The notes: generated by a model from the sequence alone, not told the origin. 64,000 nt of DNA from Mercurialis annua (GCF_937616625.2 NC_065573.1:7951001-8015000), one strand, 5' to 3'; shown: positions 48,401-60,905, counted from the first letter of the stretch. Program-made: numbers and translations.

Positions 48401-48802
48401 ATGTTTAACATTTTTAATCCACAAAAATCACACTTTAAAGCATATTTTAACCTCATGAAGTAGATCAGCCCAGAAATTAAAAATAATAATTTAATTTCAC
48501 GGAAAAATTAATTCAAAACCGAAACCCATCTCTTTAAACTAATTACCCACTATTTTTAACACTTTTAATCCATGAATATCACATTTTTAAACATATATAA
48601 AAATAGTATTTAACATCAGCCCATAAATTAAAATTAATTTAATTTCCCATATATAAAAATTAATTCAAACCGAATATATCAAAACTATACACAAAAACCG
48701 AATTAAACACAATTAAACCACAAATTTCAACAACTAAAACACATAATATAAGCTTATTAAACATCAGAAAATAAACACAAAGTTTTGAGCTAGCGATTAT
48801 AC
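45426..48802 (-). other. putative LTR intron (E4 right LTR)
   Basis: Same donor-like and acceptor-like sites as in the left LTR. In the 5' LTR this would place the spliced leader junction about 310 bases upstream of the LTR end, followed by the primer binding site and gag. If spliced out of genomic RNA, the R/U5 sequence needed for replication could be affected, so only some transcripts would be expected to be spliced. Confidence 0.4.
45728..46722 (-). repeat. LTR minisatellite, 20-bp core, about 22 copies (right LTR)
   Basis: The same array as in the left LTR with the same number and order of units, differing at about four positions. This is expected because both LTRs are copied from one template at insertion. 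Confidence 0.93.
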
Positions 48803-48982
48803 CTTGATCCTACATGCAATTGTAGATTAGTAATTAGCGGGTGATTTCCAACGTTTTTCGTTAAGGAATTATTGAGAAATAACAAATGAATAATATAGCT
48901 AAGGGTAAATGGTGAGTTGAGAGCATTCAACAATGGAGGTAAAAGAAATTTGCTGGAAATGAAGTGGGGAAGAAGACTTAGG

Positions 48983-48995
48983 ATATTTATTAGTC
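48983..48995 (-). promoter_or_regulatory. putative TATA box, E4 right LTR
   Basis: Identical to the left-LTR motif. Being in the 5' LTR, this is the copy that would start element transcription. Confidence 0.4.
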
Positions 48996-49700
48996 TAGGC
49001 AAAATTACAAGTTTGCCCTTGTGGCAATTTCGTAAATAAAAGTAACTTTTGCAATATTCGAAATTAAACTTTCTCATTAATTTCCGAATAGTATTTCATG
49101 AATATTAACCTCCAAATTATCATCTCGGGATGTCTATTTTATTTTATAATGAATTTTCTTTATTAATTCTGCAGTCCAATTGCAGTCCGGCTAAAATATA
49201 CTTTTTCGTCCAAAAATTCTCAAATTTATTCCTTGGACTCCAAATATATTAATAAGCTTCCTCGATTATTTAAATTCTCAATTTGAACTTAAATAATACG
49301 TTTCCTTAGTCCTGATTACTTAAATCCTGACGAACCCAGCGGTTCGATTTGAGCTGCATTGTTCTTTAAATTTCTGCACTGTTTTTCATTCAAATTTTAT
49401 GAAATAAAATTCATAAAATCGAAGAGGACGTCGATAGCTTCGATTTGACATATAGATCATCGAATTCTGATGTCGGAATAGGAAGATATGAATTTTGGAA
49501 ATTCGTCATTCCAAAATTGTCATATTATTATACTTATCCAAAAAATTTCAAAATAATTTCTTATGATTCCAATATTTTTATGGGCTTCCCTACGTATTTA
49601 AATTCTCCATTTTGAATTTAAATATCCCTTCTTATAATCCCGATCGTCCAAATTACGACATATATCTTAATTTAATAATTCAAAATTCCGGGTTATTACA

Positions 49701-50124
49701 TAACGTTTGTAAATGTTTGCCTTAAATCGCTAAGAAGGTGAAACGTTTGGATTTGTTTCGTAACGTTTGTAAATGTTTGGCTTAAATCGCTAAAAATGTG
49801 AAATGTTTGGATTTATTTGCAACGTTTATAAAAGTTTGGATTAAATTGCTAAAAAGGTGAAGCGTTTGGATTTGTTTCGAAACGTTTGTAAACGTTTGGC
49901 TTAAATCTCTAAAAAGGTGAAACGTCCTGTTTTGTTTCGTAACGTTTGTAAGCGTTTGGCTTAATTCGCTAAAAAGGTGAAACGTCCTGTTTTGTTTCAT
50001 AAAGTTTGTAAACGTTTGCCTTAAATCGCTAAAAAGGTGAAACATTTGGATTTGTTTCGTAACATTTGTAAACGTTTTGCTTAAATCGCCAAAATGGTGA
50101 AATGTTTGGGTTTGTTTCGTAACG
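49701..50124 (-). repeat. 60-bp satellite, - orientation, right flank of E4
   Basis: Seven monomers that continue the array interrupted by E4 and match 27400-27824 in unit A, including two CCTGTTTTG monomers at 49925 and 49985. Confidence 0.95.
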
Positions 50125-50131
50125 TTTTAGC
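50120..50131. other. satellite inversion joint 3 (unit B copy of joint 2)
   Basis: TTTGTTTCGTAACG is followed directly by TTTTAGCGATTTAAGCC. It is the duplicate of the joint at 27825, differing by one base (ATTAG versus TTTAG). Confidence 0.92.
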
Positions 50132-53100
50132 GATTTAAGCCAAACATTTACAAACGTTACAAAACAAATCCAAACGTTTCCCCTTTGTAGAGATATATGC
50201 CAAACGTTTATAAACGTTACGAAAAAAATTAAAACGTTTCACCTTTTTAGCGATTGAAGCCAAACGTTTACAAACATTACGAAACAAATCCAAAAGTTTC
50301 ACCTTTTTAGCGATTTATGCCAAACGTTTACAAACGTTACGAAACAAATCCAAACATTTCACCTTTTTAGCGATTTAAGCCAAACGTTTACAAAGGTTAT
50401 AAAACAAATCCAAATGTTTCACCTTTTTAGCAATTTAAGCCAAACATTTACAAACGTTGCAAATATAATTCCAAGTTAGCAATTTAAGCCAAATGATTAT
50501 AAACGTAACGAAACAAATTCAAGCATTTCACCTTTATTGCAATTTAAGCCAAACGTTTAGAAACGTTATGAAACAACTTTAATCGTTTCACCGTTTTAGC
50601 AATTTAAGACAAACGTTTACAAACATTAGGAAAAAAATCCAAACATTTCACCTTTTTAGTGATTTAAGCAAAACGTTTAGAAACGATACGAAACAAATCC
50701 AAATGTTTCACCTTTTTAGCGATTTAAGACAAACGTTTACAAACGTTACGAAACAAATTCTAACGTTCACATTTTTAGCGATTTAAGCAAAAACCTTTAC
50801 AAACGTTACGAAATAAAACTAATCATTTCACCTTTTTAAATATTTAAGCCAAAAGTCTACAATTGTTACAAAACAAATCCAAGCGTTTCACCTTTTTAGC
50901 AATTTAAGCAAAACGTTAACAAACGTTTCGAAACAAATCCAAGTGTTTCACATTATTAGGAATTTAAGTCAAACGTTTACAAACATTATAAAACAAATCC
51001 AAGCGTTTCACCTTTTTAAGCCAAACGTTTACAAACGTTACGAAACAAATCCAAACGTTTCACCTTTTTAGCGATATAAGCGGAACATTTACAAACGTTA
51101 CGAAACAAAACCAAACGTTTAACCTTTTTAGCGATTTAAGCTAAACGTTTACAAATGTTACGAAACAAATCCAAACGTTTCCCCGTTTTTGTGATTTAAG
51201 CCAAACGTTTACAAATGTTACGAAACAAATCCAAACGTTTCCCCTTTTTAGCGATATAAGCCAAATGTTTAAAACGTTACGAAATCAATCCAAACGTTTC
51301 ACCTTTTTGGCGATATATGCCAAACGTCTAAAAGCGTTACGAAACAAATCCAAACGTTGCACCTTTTTAGCGATTGAAGCCAAACGCTTACAAATGTTAC
51401 GAAACAAATCCAAACGTTTCCCCTTTTTAGCGATTTAAGCCAAACGTTTACAAACGTTACGAAAGAAATCCAAACGTTTCACCTTTTTAAAGATTGAAGC
51501 CAAACCTTTACAAACGTTACGAAACAAATCCAAACGTTTCACCTTTTTAGCGATTTAAGCCAAACGTTTACACACGTAACGAAACAAAAACCAAGTGTTT
51601 CACCTTTTTAGCAATTTAAGCCAAACGTTTACAAACGTTACGAAACAAATTGAAGCGTTTCACATTTTTAGGAATTTAATTCAAACGTCTACAAACATTA
51701 CAAAACAAATACAAGCGTTTCACCTTTTTAGCAATTTAAGTCAAACATTTACAAACGTTACGAAACAAATCCAAACGTTTCATCTTTTTAGCGATTTAAG
51801 CTGAACGTTTACAAACGTTACAAAGCAAAACCAAACGTTTCACCTTTTTAGCAATTTAAGATAAAAGTTTATAAACATTACAAACCAAATCAAAACATTT
51901 CCCCTTTTTAGCGATTTAAGCCAAACGTTTAAAAAGTTACGAAACAAATCCAAACGTTTCTCCTTTTTAGGGATTTATGCCAAACGTTTACAAACGTTAG
52001 GAAACAAATCAAAACGTTTCACCTGTTTATCGATTGATCCCAAACGTTTACAAATGCTACGAAACATAAACCAAGTGTTTCACCTTTTTAGCAATTTAAG
52101 CCAAACGATTACAAACGTAACGAAACAAATCAAAATGTTTCACCTTTTTAGTAATTTAAGCCAAACGTTTCCAAACGTTGCGAAACAAATCTAAGCGTTT
52201 CACCTTTTTAGCGATTTAATCCAAACGTTTACAAACGTTACGAAACAAATCCAAAAGTTTCACCTTTTTAGCGATTTAAGCCAAACGTTACAAAACAAAT
52301 CCAAGCGTTTCACCTTATTAGTGATTTAAGCCAAACGTTTACAAACGTTACGAAAGAAAGCCAATGTTTCACCTTTTTAGCGATTTAAGCCAAACGTTTA
52401 CAAACATTACGAAACAAATCCAAACATTTCGCATTTTTAGCAATTTAAGCCATACGTTTACAAATGTTACGAAACAAATCCAAATGTTTCACCTTTTAAA
52501 CGATTTACGCCAAACGTTTACAAACGTTACGAAACAAAACGAAACGCTTAAAACATTACAAAACAAATCCAAACGTTCACATTTTTAGCGATTTAAGCCT
52601 AACCTTTACATATGTTACGAAACAAAACCAAGCGTTTCCCCTTTTTCGCAATTTAAGCCGAACGTTTACAAACGTTTCAAAACAAATCCAAGCGTTTCAC
52701 CTTTTTAGCGCTTTAAGCCGAACGTTTACAAACGTTACAAAAAAAAAACCAAACATTTAAAAGGTTACGAAACAAATCCAAACGTTTCACCTTTTTAGCA
52801 ATTTAAGCCAAACGTTAACAAACGTTTCGAAACAAATCCAAGTGTTTCACTTTTTTAGCAATTTCAAGCAAAACGTTTACAAACGTTACAGAATTTCAAA
52901 CGTTTCTCCTTTTTAGCAATTTCAAGCCAAACGTTTACAAACGTTACGAAATTTAAAACGTTTCTCCTTTTTAGTAATTTAAGCCAAACGTTTACAAACG
53001 TTACAAAATAAATTCAAACGTTTCACCTTTTTAGCAATTTAAGCAAAACGTTTACAAACGTTACGAAACAAATCCAAACTTTTCTCCTTTTTAGCAATTT

Positions 53101-55588
53101 AAGCCAAACGTTTTACCTTTTTAGCGATTTAAGCCAAATGTGTACAAATGTTACGAAAAAAACGAAACGCTTAAAACGTTACAAAACAAATCCAAACGTT
53201 CATATTTTTAGCGATGTGAGCCAAACCTTTACATACGTTACGAAACAAAACCAAGCTTTTCACCTTTTTAGCAATTTAAGCCAAACGTTTAAAAACGTTA
53301 GGAAACCAATCTAAGAGTTTCACCTTTTTAGCAATTTAAGCCAAAGGTTCTGAAACAAATTCAAGCGTTTCACATTGTTAGGAATTTAAGCCAACCGTTT
53401 ACACACGTTACAAAACAAATCCAAGCGTTTCACCTTTTTAGCAATTTAAGCCAAACGTTTACAAACATTACGAAACAAATCCAAACGTTTAACCTTTTCA
53501 GCGATTTAAGCCGAACGTTTACAAACGTTACGAAACAAAACTAAACGTTTCACCTTTTTAGCAATTTAAATCCAACATTTACAAACGTTACGAGTCAAAT
53601 CCAAACGTTTCCCCTTTTTAGCGATTTAAGCCAAACATTTAAAACGTTACGAAACAAATCCAAACGTTTCACCTTTTTAGCGATTTATGCAAACGTTTAC
53701 AAACGTTACGAAACAAATCCAAACGTTTTACCTTTTTAGCGATTGATGCCAAACATTTACAAACGTTTCGAAAAAAATCCAAGTGTTTCACCTTTTTAGC
53801 AATTTAATCCAAACGTCTACAAACGTTACGAAACAAAAACCAAGTGTTTCACCTTTTTAGCAATTTAAGCCAAACGTATACAAACGTAACGAAACAAATC
53901 CAAGTGTTTTACCTCTTTAGCAATATAAGCCAAACGTGTACAAACGTTATGAAACAAATCCAAGAGTTTCACCTTTTTAGCAATTTAAGCCCAACATTTA
54001 CAAACGTTACGAAACAAATCCAAACATTTCACCTTTTTAGCGATTTAAGCCAAACGTTTACAAACGTTACGAAGCAAATCCAAACGTTTTTCCTTTTTAG
54101 CGATTTAAGCCAAACATTTACAAATACTACGAAATAAATCCAAACGTTTCACCTTTTTAGCAATGTAAGCCAAACATCTACAAACGTTAAAAAACAAATC
54201 CAAGTGTTTCACCGTTTTAGCAATTTAAGCCAAACGTTTACAAAGGTTACGAAACAAATCAAACCATTCGCCTTTTCAGCGATTTAAGCCAGACGTTTAC
54301 AAACGTATGAAACAAATCTAAACGTTTCACCTTTTTAGCAATTTAAGCCAAACGTTTACAAAGGTTACGAAACAAATCCAAATTTCTCACTGTTTTAGCA
54401 ATTAACACCAAACGTTTACAAACGTTACGAAACAAATCCAAGTGTTTCAAGTTTTTAGCAATTTAAGCCAAACGTTTACAAATGTTACGAAGTAAATCCA
54501 AGCGTTTCACCTTTTTAGCAATTTAACACAAACGTTAACAAAAGTTTCTAAACAAATCCAAACATTTCACCATTTTAGCGATTTAAGTCAAACTTATACA
54601 AACGCTACGAAACAAATCCAAACGTTTCACCTTTTTAGCGATTTAAGCCAAACGTTTACAAATGTTATGAAATAAATCCAAACGTTTCACCTTTTTAGCG
54701 ATTTAAGCCAAATGTTTTCAAACGTTAACAAACAAATCCAGACGTTTCACCTTTTTAGCGATTTAAGCCAAACGTTTACAAACGTTACGAAACAAAACTA
54801 AACGTTTAAAACGTTACTAAAACCAATCCAAACGTTTCTCATTTTTAGTGATTTAAGCCAAACTTTTACAAACTTTACGAAACAAAACCAAGCGTTTAAA
54901 TTTTTTAGAAATTTAAGTCAAACGTTTACAAACGTTACAAAACAAATCCCAGCGTTTCACCTTTTTAGCAATTTAAGCCAAACGTTTACAAATGTTACGA
55001 AACAAATCCAAGCGTTTCACCTTTTTAGCAATTTAAGCCAAACGTTTACAAACATTACGAAACAAATCCAAACGTTTCCCCTTTTTAACTTTTTAAGCCA
55101 AACGTTTACAAACGTTACGAAAAAATACAAATGTTTCACCTTTTTAGTAATTTAAGCCGCTTATAAAGGTTATGAAACAAATCCAAATGTTTCAGTTTTT
55201 TGGCAATTTAAGCCAAACGTTTACAAACGTTACGAAACAAAGCCAAGCGTTTCGCCTTTTTAGTAATTTAAGTCAAACGTTTACAAAAGTTACGAAACAA
55301 ATCCAAACGTTTTTACATATTTAGTTATTGAAGCCAAACATTTACAAATGTTACAAAACAAATCCAAACGTTTCGAAACAAATCCAAACATTTAAAACGT
55401 TACGAAGCAAACTCAAATGTTTCACCTTTTTAGCGATCTAAGCCAAACGTTTACAAACGTTACGAAACAAATTCAAACGTTACAAAACAAAGCGTTTCAC
55501 CTTTATAGTAATTTAAGCCAAACGTTTACAAACGTTACGAAAGAAAACAAAACGTTTCACCTTTTTAGTGATTTAGGCCAAACGTTTA

Positions 55589-55945
55589 CAAACGCTACGA
55601 AAAAAATCCAAACGTTTCGCCTTTTTGGCAATGTAAGCCAAACGTTTACTAACGTTACGGAACAAAACCAAAAGTTTAAAACGATACAAAACAAATCCAA
55701 ATGTTTACTAACGGTGCGAAACAAAACCAAAAGTTTAAAACGATACGAAACAAATCCAAACGTTTACAAACGCTACGAAAAAAAATCCAAACGTTTCGCC
55801 TTTTTAGCAATGTAAGCCAAACGTTCACTAACGTTACAGAACAAAACCAAAAGTTTAAAACGATACGAAACAAATCCAAATGTTTACTAACGGTGCGAAA
55901 CAAAACTAAAAGTTTAAAACGATACGAAACAAATCCAAACGTTTC
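55589..55945 (+). repeat. local 179-bp tandem duplication with truncated monomers
   Basis: AAACGCTACGAAAAAAATCC at 55589 recurs near 55767. Each copy includes the unusual AACCAAAAGTTTAAAACGATAC block twice and an ACTAACGGTGCG variant. It looks like a recent slippage or unequal-exchange product. Confidence 0.75.
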
Positions 55946-56659
55946 GCCTTTTTAGCGATTTAAGCCAAACGTTTACAAACGTTACGAAAGAAAACCAACG
56001 TTTCATCTTTTTAGCGATTTAAGCCAAACATTTACAAACGTTACGAAACAAAACCAAACGTTTCACCTTTTTAGCAATTTAAGCCAAACGTTTACGAACA
56101 TTACGAAACAAAACCAAACTTTTAAAACGTTACGAATCAAATGTTACGAAACAAATCCGAACGTTTACAAATGTTACGAAACAAAATTAAACGTCTCACC
56201 TTTTTAGTGATTTAAGCAAAAAGTTTACAAACGTTTCAAAACAAAACCAAATGTTTCACCTTTTTAGCGATTTAAGCCATACGTTTACAAATGTTACGAA
56301 ACAAATATAAACGTTTCACCTTTTTAGCGATTTAAGCCAAACGTTTACAAACAAATCCAAATGTTTGACCTTTTTAGCGCTTTAAGCCGAACGTTTACAA
56401 ACGTTACGAAACAAAACCAATTGTTTCACCTTTTTTGCGATTGAAGTCAAACGTCTTCAAACGTTATAGAACAAATCCAAACGTTTCCCTTTATTAGCGA
56501 TTTAAGCCAAACGTTTACAAATATTACGAAACAAATCCAAACGTTTTTAGCGATTTAAGCCAAACGTTTACAAACGTTACGAAACAAACCTAAACATTTC
56601 CCCTTTTTAGCGATTTAAGCCAAACGTTTACGAAGGTTACGAAACAAATCCAAACGTGT

Positions 56660-57490
56660 CACCTTTTTAGCGATTTAAGCAAAACCTTTACAAATGTTAC
56701 GAAACAAATGCAAACGTTTCACCTTTTTAGCAATTTAAGCCAAACGTTTACAAATATTAGATCCAAGCATTTCACCTTTTTAGAAATTTAAGCCAAACAT
56801 TTACAAACATTAAAAAATTTCAAACGTTTCCCCTTTTTAGAGATTTAAGGCAAACGTTTACAAACGTTACAAAATAAATCGAAACGTTTCACCTTTTTAG
56901 CTATTTAAGCCAAACGTTTACAAACGTTACTAAACAAATCCAAACGTTTTGCCTTTTTAGCAATTTAAGGAAAACGTTTACGGACGTTACGAAACAAATC
57001 CAAACGTTTCCCCTTTTTAGCAATTTAAGCCAAACGTTTACAAACGTTACGAAACAAAACCAAACGTGTCACCTTTTTGGCAATTTAAGCAAAACTTTTA
57101 CAAACGTTACGAAACAAATGCAAACGTTTCGCCTTTTAGCAATTTAAGCCAAACGTTTACAAATATTACGAAACAAATCCAAGCGTTTCACCTTTTTAGA
57201 AATTTAAGCTAAACATTTACAAACATTACAAAATTTCAAACGTTTCTCCTTTTTAGAGATTTAAGCCAAACTTTTACAAACGTTACGAAATAAATCAAAA
57301 CGTTTCACCTTTTTAGCTATTTAAGCCAAACGTTTGCAAACGTTACGAAAAAAATCCAAACGTTTTTCCTTTTTAGGAATTTAAGGCAAATGTTTACAGA
57401 CGTTACGAAACAAATCCAAACGTTTCCCCTTTTTAGCAATTTAAGCAAAACATTTACAAACGTTACGAAACAAAACCGAACGCATAAAAC
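56660..57490 (+). repeat. local 416-bp tandem duplication (about 7 monomers)
   Basis: TAGCTATTTAAGCC at 56898 recurs at 57314, and flanking variants such as AACATTA(A/C)AAAATTTCAAACG recur at the same offset. Edges are approximate. Confidence 0.7.
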
Positions 57491-60100
57491 AATACGAAAT
57501 AAATCCAAACGTTTCACATTAGTAGCGATTTAAGCCAAACCCTTACAAACGTTACGAAACAAATCCAAGCATTTCACCTTTTTAGCAAATTAAGCCAAAC
57601 GTTTACAAACGTTACAAACAAATCCAAACATTTCACCTTTTTAGCGATTTAAGCCAAACATTTACAAACGTTACGAAACAAATCCAAGTGTTTTACCTTA
57701 TTTGCGATTTAACCCAAACGTTTACAAACGTTACAAAACAAAACCAAACGTTTAAAACGTTACGAAATAAATCCAAACGTTTCACATTTTTAGCGACTTA
57801 AGCCAAACGTTTACAAACATTACGAAACAAATCCAAGCGTTTCACCTTTTTTGCAGTTTAAGCCAAATGTTTACAAACGTTACGAAATTTCAAACATTTC
57901 TCCTTTTTAGCGCTTTAAGCCAAACGTGTAAAACGTTACGAAATAAATCAAAAGTTTCACCTTTTTAGCGATTTAAGCCAAATGTTTACAAACGTTACGA
58001 AACAAATCCAATTTCTTCACGTTTTTTAGCAATTTAGACCAAAAGTTTACAAACGTTATGAAACAAATCCAAGCGTTTCACCTTTTTAGAAATTTAAGCC
58101 AAACATTTATAAACGTTACGAAACAAATACAAGCGTATCACCTTTTTAGCAATTTAAGACAGACGTTTACAAACGTTACGAAATAAATCCAAACGTTTAA
58201 CCTTTTTAGCGATTTAAGCCAAACGTTTACAGCTACGAAACAAATCCACACGTTTCACCTTTTTAGCGATTTAAGCAAAACGTTTATAAACGTTACGAAA
58301 CAAATCTAAATGTTTCCCCTTTTTAGCGATTTCAGCCAAATGTTTACAAACGTTTCACCTTTTAGCGATTTAAGCCAAACGTTTACAAACGTTACGAAAC
58401 AAAACCAAACGTTTAAAACGTTACGAAACAAATCCAAATGTTTCTCATTTTTAGCGATTTAACCCGAATGTTTACAAACGTTACGAGACAAAACCAAGCG
58501 TTTCGCCTTTTTAGAAATTTAAGCCAAACGTCTACAAATGTTAGGAAACAAATCCAAGAGTTTCATCTTTTTAGCAATTTAAGCCAAGCGTGTACAAACG
58601 TTACAAAAAAAAATTTAAATGTTTAACCTTTTTAGCAATTTAAGCCAAATGTTTACAAAGGTTAAGAAACAAATCCAAATGGTTCAACTTTTTAGCAATT
58701 TAAGCCAAACTTTTACAAACATTACGAAACAAATCCAAGCGTTTCACCTTTTTAGCAGTTTAAGCCAAACGTTTACAAACGTTACAAAAAAAATCCAAAC
58801 GTTTCACCTTTTTGGTGATTGAATCCAAACGTTTCCAAATGTTAAAAAACAAATCCAAACGTTTCGAATCAAATCCAAACGTTAAAACGTTACGAAGCAA
58901 ATTCAAACATTTCACATTTTTAGCGATTTAAGCCAAATGTTTACAACCATTACGAAACAAAGCCAAACGTTACGAACAAAGCCAAATGTTTACAAATGTT
59001 ACGAAACAAATCAAAGCGTTTCCCCTTTATAGCAATTTAAGCCAAATGTTTACAAACGTTACGAAACAAATCCAAGCTTTTCACCTTTTTAGTAAGTTAA
59101 GCCAAACGTTTACTAATGGTACGGAACAAAGCAAAACGTTTCCCATTTTTAGCGATTTAAGCCAAACATTTACAAACGCTACGAAAAAATCCAAGCGTTT
59201 CACCTTTTCAGCAATTTCAACCAAACTTTTTAAACGTTACGAAACAAATCCAAACGTTTCATATTTTTAGCAATTTAAGCCAAACGTTTACAAACGTAAC
59301 AAAACGTTTTCATCTTTTTAGCGATTTAAGTCGAACGTTTACAAACGTTATAGAACAAAACCAAACGTTTCGCCTTTTTTGCGATTTATTTCAAACGTTT
59401 ACAAACGTTAAGAAACAAATCCAAACGTTTCCCCTTTTTAGCGATTTAAGCCAAATGTTTACAAACGTTACAAAACAAATCCAAATGTTTCCCCTTTTTA
59501 GCGATTTAAGCCAAACGTTTACAAAGGTTACGAAACAAATCCAAACGTGTCACATTTTTTGTCATGACCCAAATTATTGAGCCGCGACCGGCGCTAGGGA
59601 ATGGGAGTGGTAGCTCCAAATCCCGTAACACGCCTAAACCACTATAAATTTTTCGCAAATAGTATATATATTACTATATATAAAACTTTTCTAGAAACTT
59701 AAATGAATAAATACTTCTTTATAGCAAATATCATTCATAAATATTATCGGAGTTTATTATACAAAATACCGTTTGAAATTACGTCATTAATTTAACTTTG
59801 ACACCTACTGACTACTGCAGCTCTAAGGACTTGGACTTTGTGCAAGTCAAAAGACTTCCAACACAAAAGGGATGGTCTGTCTGATCCGACTCCAATCACC
59901 TGAAACAAAACACTGTGAGGGGGTCAGTATTGTGGAAAATACTGAGTGAGTTCATATATTTACTAAAAGGTATTCAACTAGAACATAGAACAAGGCAATA
60001 GCATTCAAACCTCATGCAATCAAGTAAAGGGTCCGATTGAAACCCTAATCCTCAAGCATGCTAATCATATATCATTCAATCAAATCATATAATCAAAATT

Positions 60101-60286
60101 GTGAGTCCAACTCACTGGTGGGTCCAACCCGCTAGATACGGGAACTTCAGGTTACACCATAACCGAGCCGTATCGAATTCATTTCTCAAAGTTGTGAGTC
60201 CAACTCACTGGTGGGTCCAACCCACTAGATACGAGGACTCTAGGTTACACCATAACCGAGTGCTCACTCGTATCGCATTCATAATC
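60101..60286 (-). repeat. 93-bp direct repeat in LTR E5
   Basis: GTGAGTCCAACTCACTGGTG begins at 60101 and again at 60194. The same pair occurs in E6 (63800 and 63895, opposite strand) but E2 and E3 have one related copy, so the duplication marks the E5/E6 branch of the family. Confidence 0.85.
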
Positions 60287-60758
60287 GAATTCATATCTTG
60301 CATATCAAATCATTCATGTTCATATTCATATCAAAACATTGCGTTGAAAGCATTTGATTCAAACATAAAGTAATATCTAATATTTTCTTATATAAATACT
60401 TTAAAAGTAAATTGTATAAACTCACAGTGACCGCTTATCCAGAAATACTCCGGTGCTCATAAACGTCTAGCTTCCCGAGCTCCTGGTCCAGCGGCTCCTT
60501 GCCTCGTAGGATCTAACACTATTTCAAATTGATTGACTCACGTCAGAATCCTATTCTAGGATTGACTCTAAATTCGAGACATGACACATTACTTATCGCT
60601 TATCTAACTCGTTTATGGATCGTATCTCTTTCCTAACTCAATTCATGTTTAACCTCATTAGGTTAACGATTTAATCATTCGATAATAAATCAATTTCAAC
60701 CTCAATACTCGAATACGAAACGGGGTCTCAAATCAAAACGATAGGGCAAGGGAATCCA

Positions 60759-60905
60759 GGTGCACGTTCGTGCCTTGGGGTGCACGATCGTGCACGACTT
60801 GCTGGTGCATGTTCCTGCACCATATATAGGTGCACATTCGTGCCCTATTAAAGGTGCACGTTCGTGCACCTCGTGTGCACGATCGTGCACTTTCGTGCAC
60901 GATCC
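60759..60905 (-). repeat. palindromic minisatellite in LTR E5
   Basis: A run of inverted repeats around GCACGTTCGTGC and GCACGATCGTGC, some imperfect (GCATGTTCCTGC), spaced about 20-27 bp. It is followed by GATCCCCGGAATCC and CCGGGGCTTCCGACGTGCT, the complement of the block that precedes the E2 and E3 arrays, so the position is homologous. Confidence 0.88.

Larger units (their letters stand above)
38074..49700 (-). mobile_element. complete non-autonomous LTR retrotransposon E4 (LARD-like, Ty3/gypsy)
   Basis: Two LTRs of 4585 and 4584 bp (38074-42658 and 45117-49700) surround a 2458-bp internal region, with a perfect 5-bp target duplication TAACG (38069-38073 and 49701-49705). Orientation is minus: the primer binding site lies next to the right LTR and the polypurine tract next to the left LTR. 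The LTRs differ at only about a dozen positions by eye (about 99.7% identity), so the insertion is young. The internal region carries only a broken gag and no protease, reverse transcriptase, RNase H or integrase, so it must rely on a relative for movement. LTRs about twice the length of E2 and E5, with a small internal region, fit the large retrotransposon derivative class. Confidence 0.95.
45117..49700 (-). repeat. E4 right LTR (5' LTR in element sense)
   Basis: Near-identical to the left LTR at an offset of 7042-7043 bp. Visible differences include CAGCAACC for CAGCCAACC near 45935 (a 1-bp deletion), CACAACCAACC near 46469, and a few substitutions close to the right end. This LTR would drive transcription of the element leftward. 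Confidence 0.95.
32512..53431. repeat. tandem-duplication unit B (about 9.3 kb plus inserted E4)
   Basis: This is the second copy of unit A, beginning at GGAAAAGATTATAGCG (the E2 sequence from 21254) joined directly to satellite CCAAGCGTTTC. GTTTC is shared by both parents at the joint (21249-21253 and 32507-32511). The unit ends near 53431 where satellite homologous to 32460-32511 continues normally into CACCTTTTTAGC. It is interrupted by E4 (11,627 bp) and lacks two internal duplications present in A. Confidence 0.85.
50125..59559 (+). repeat. 60-bp satellite array, + orientation
   Basis: About 157 monomers. The part up to about 53431 is the counterpart of 27825-32511; the rest continues past the duplicated unit. 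Local duplications are at 55589-55945 and about 56660-57490. Open frames up to 132 residues are satellite-derived. It ends in TTTTT, the target duplication of E5. Confidence 0.95.
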
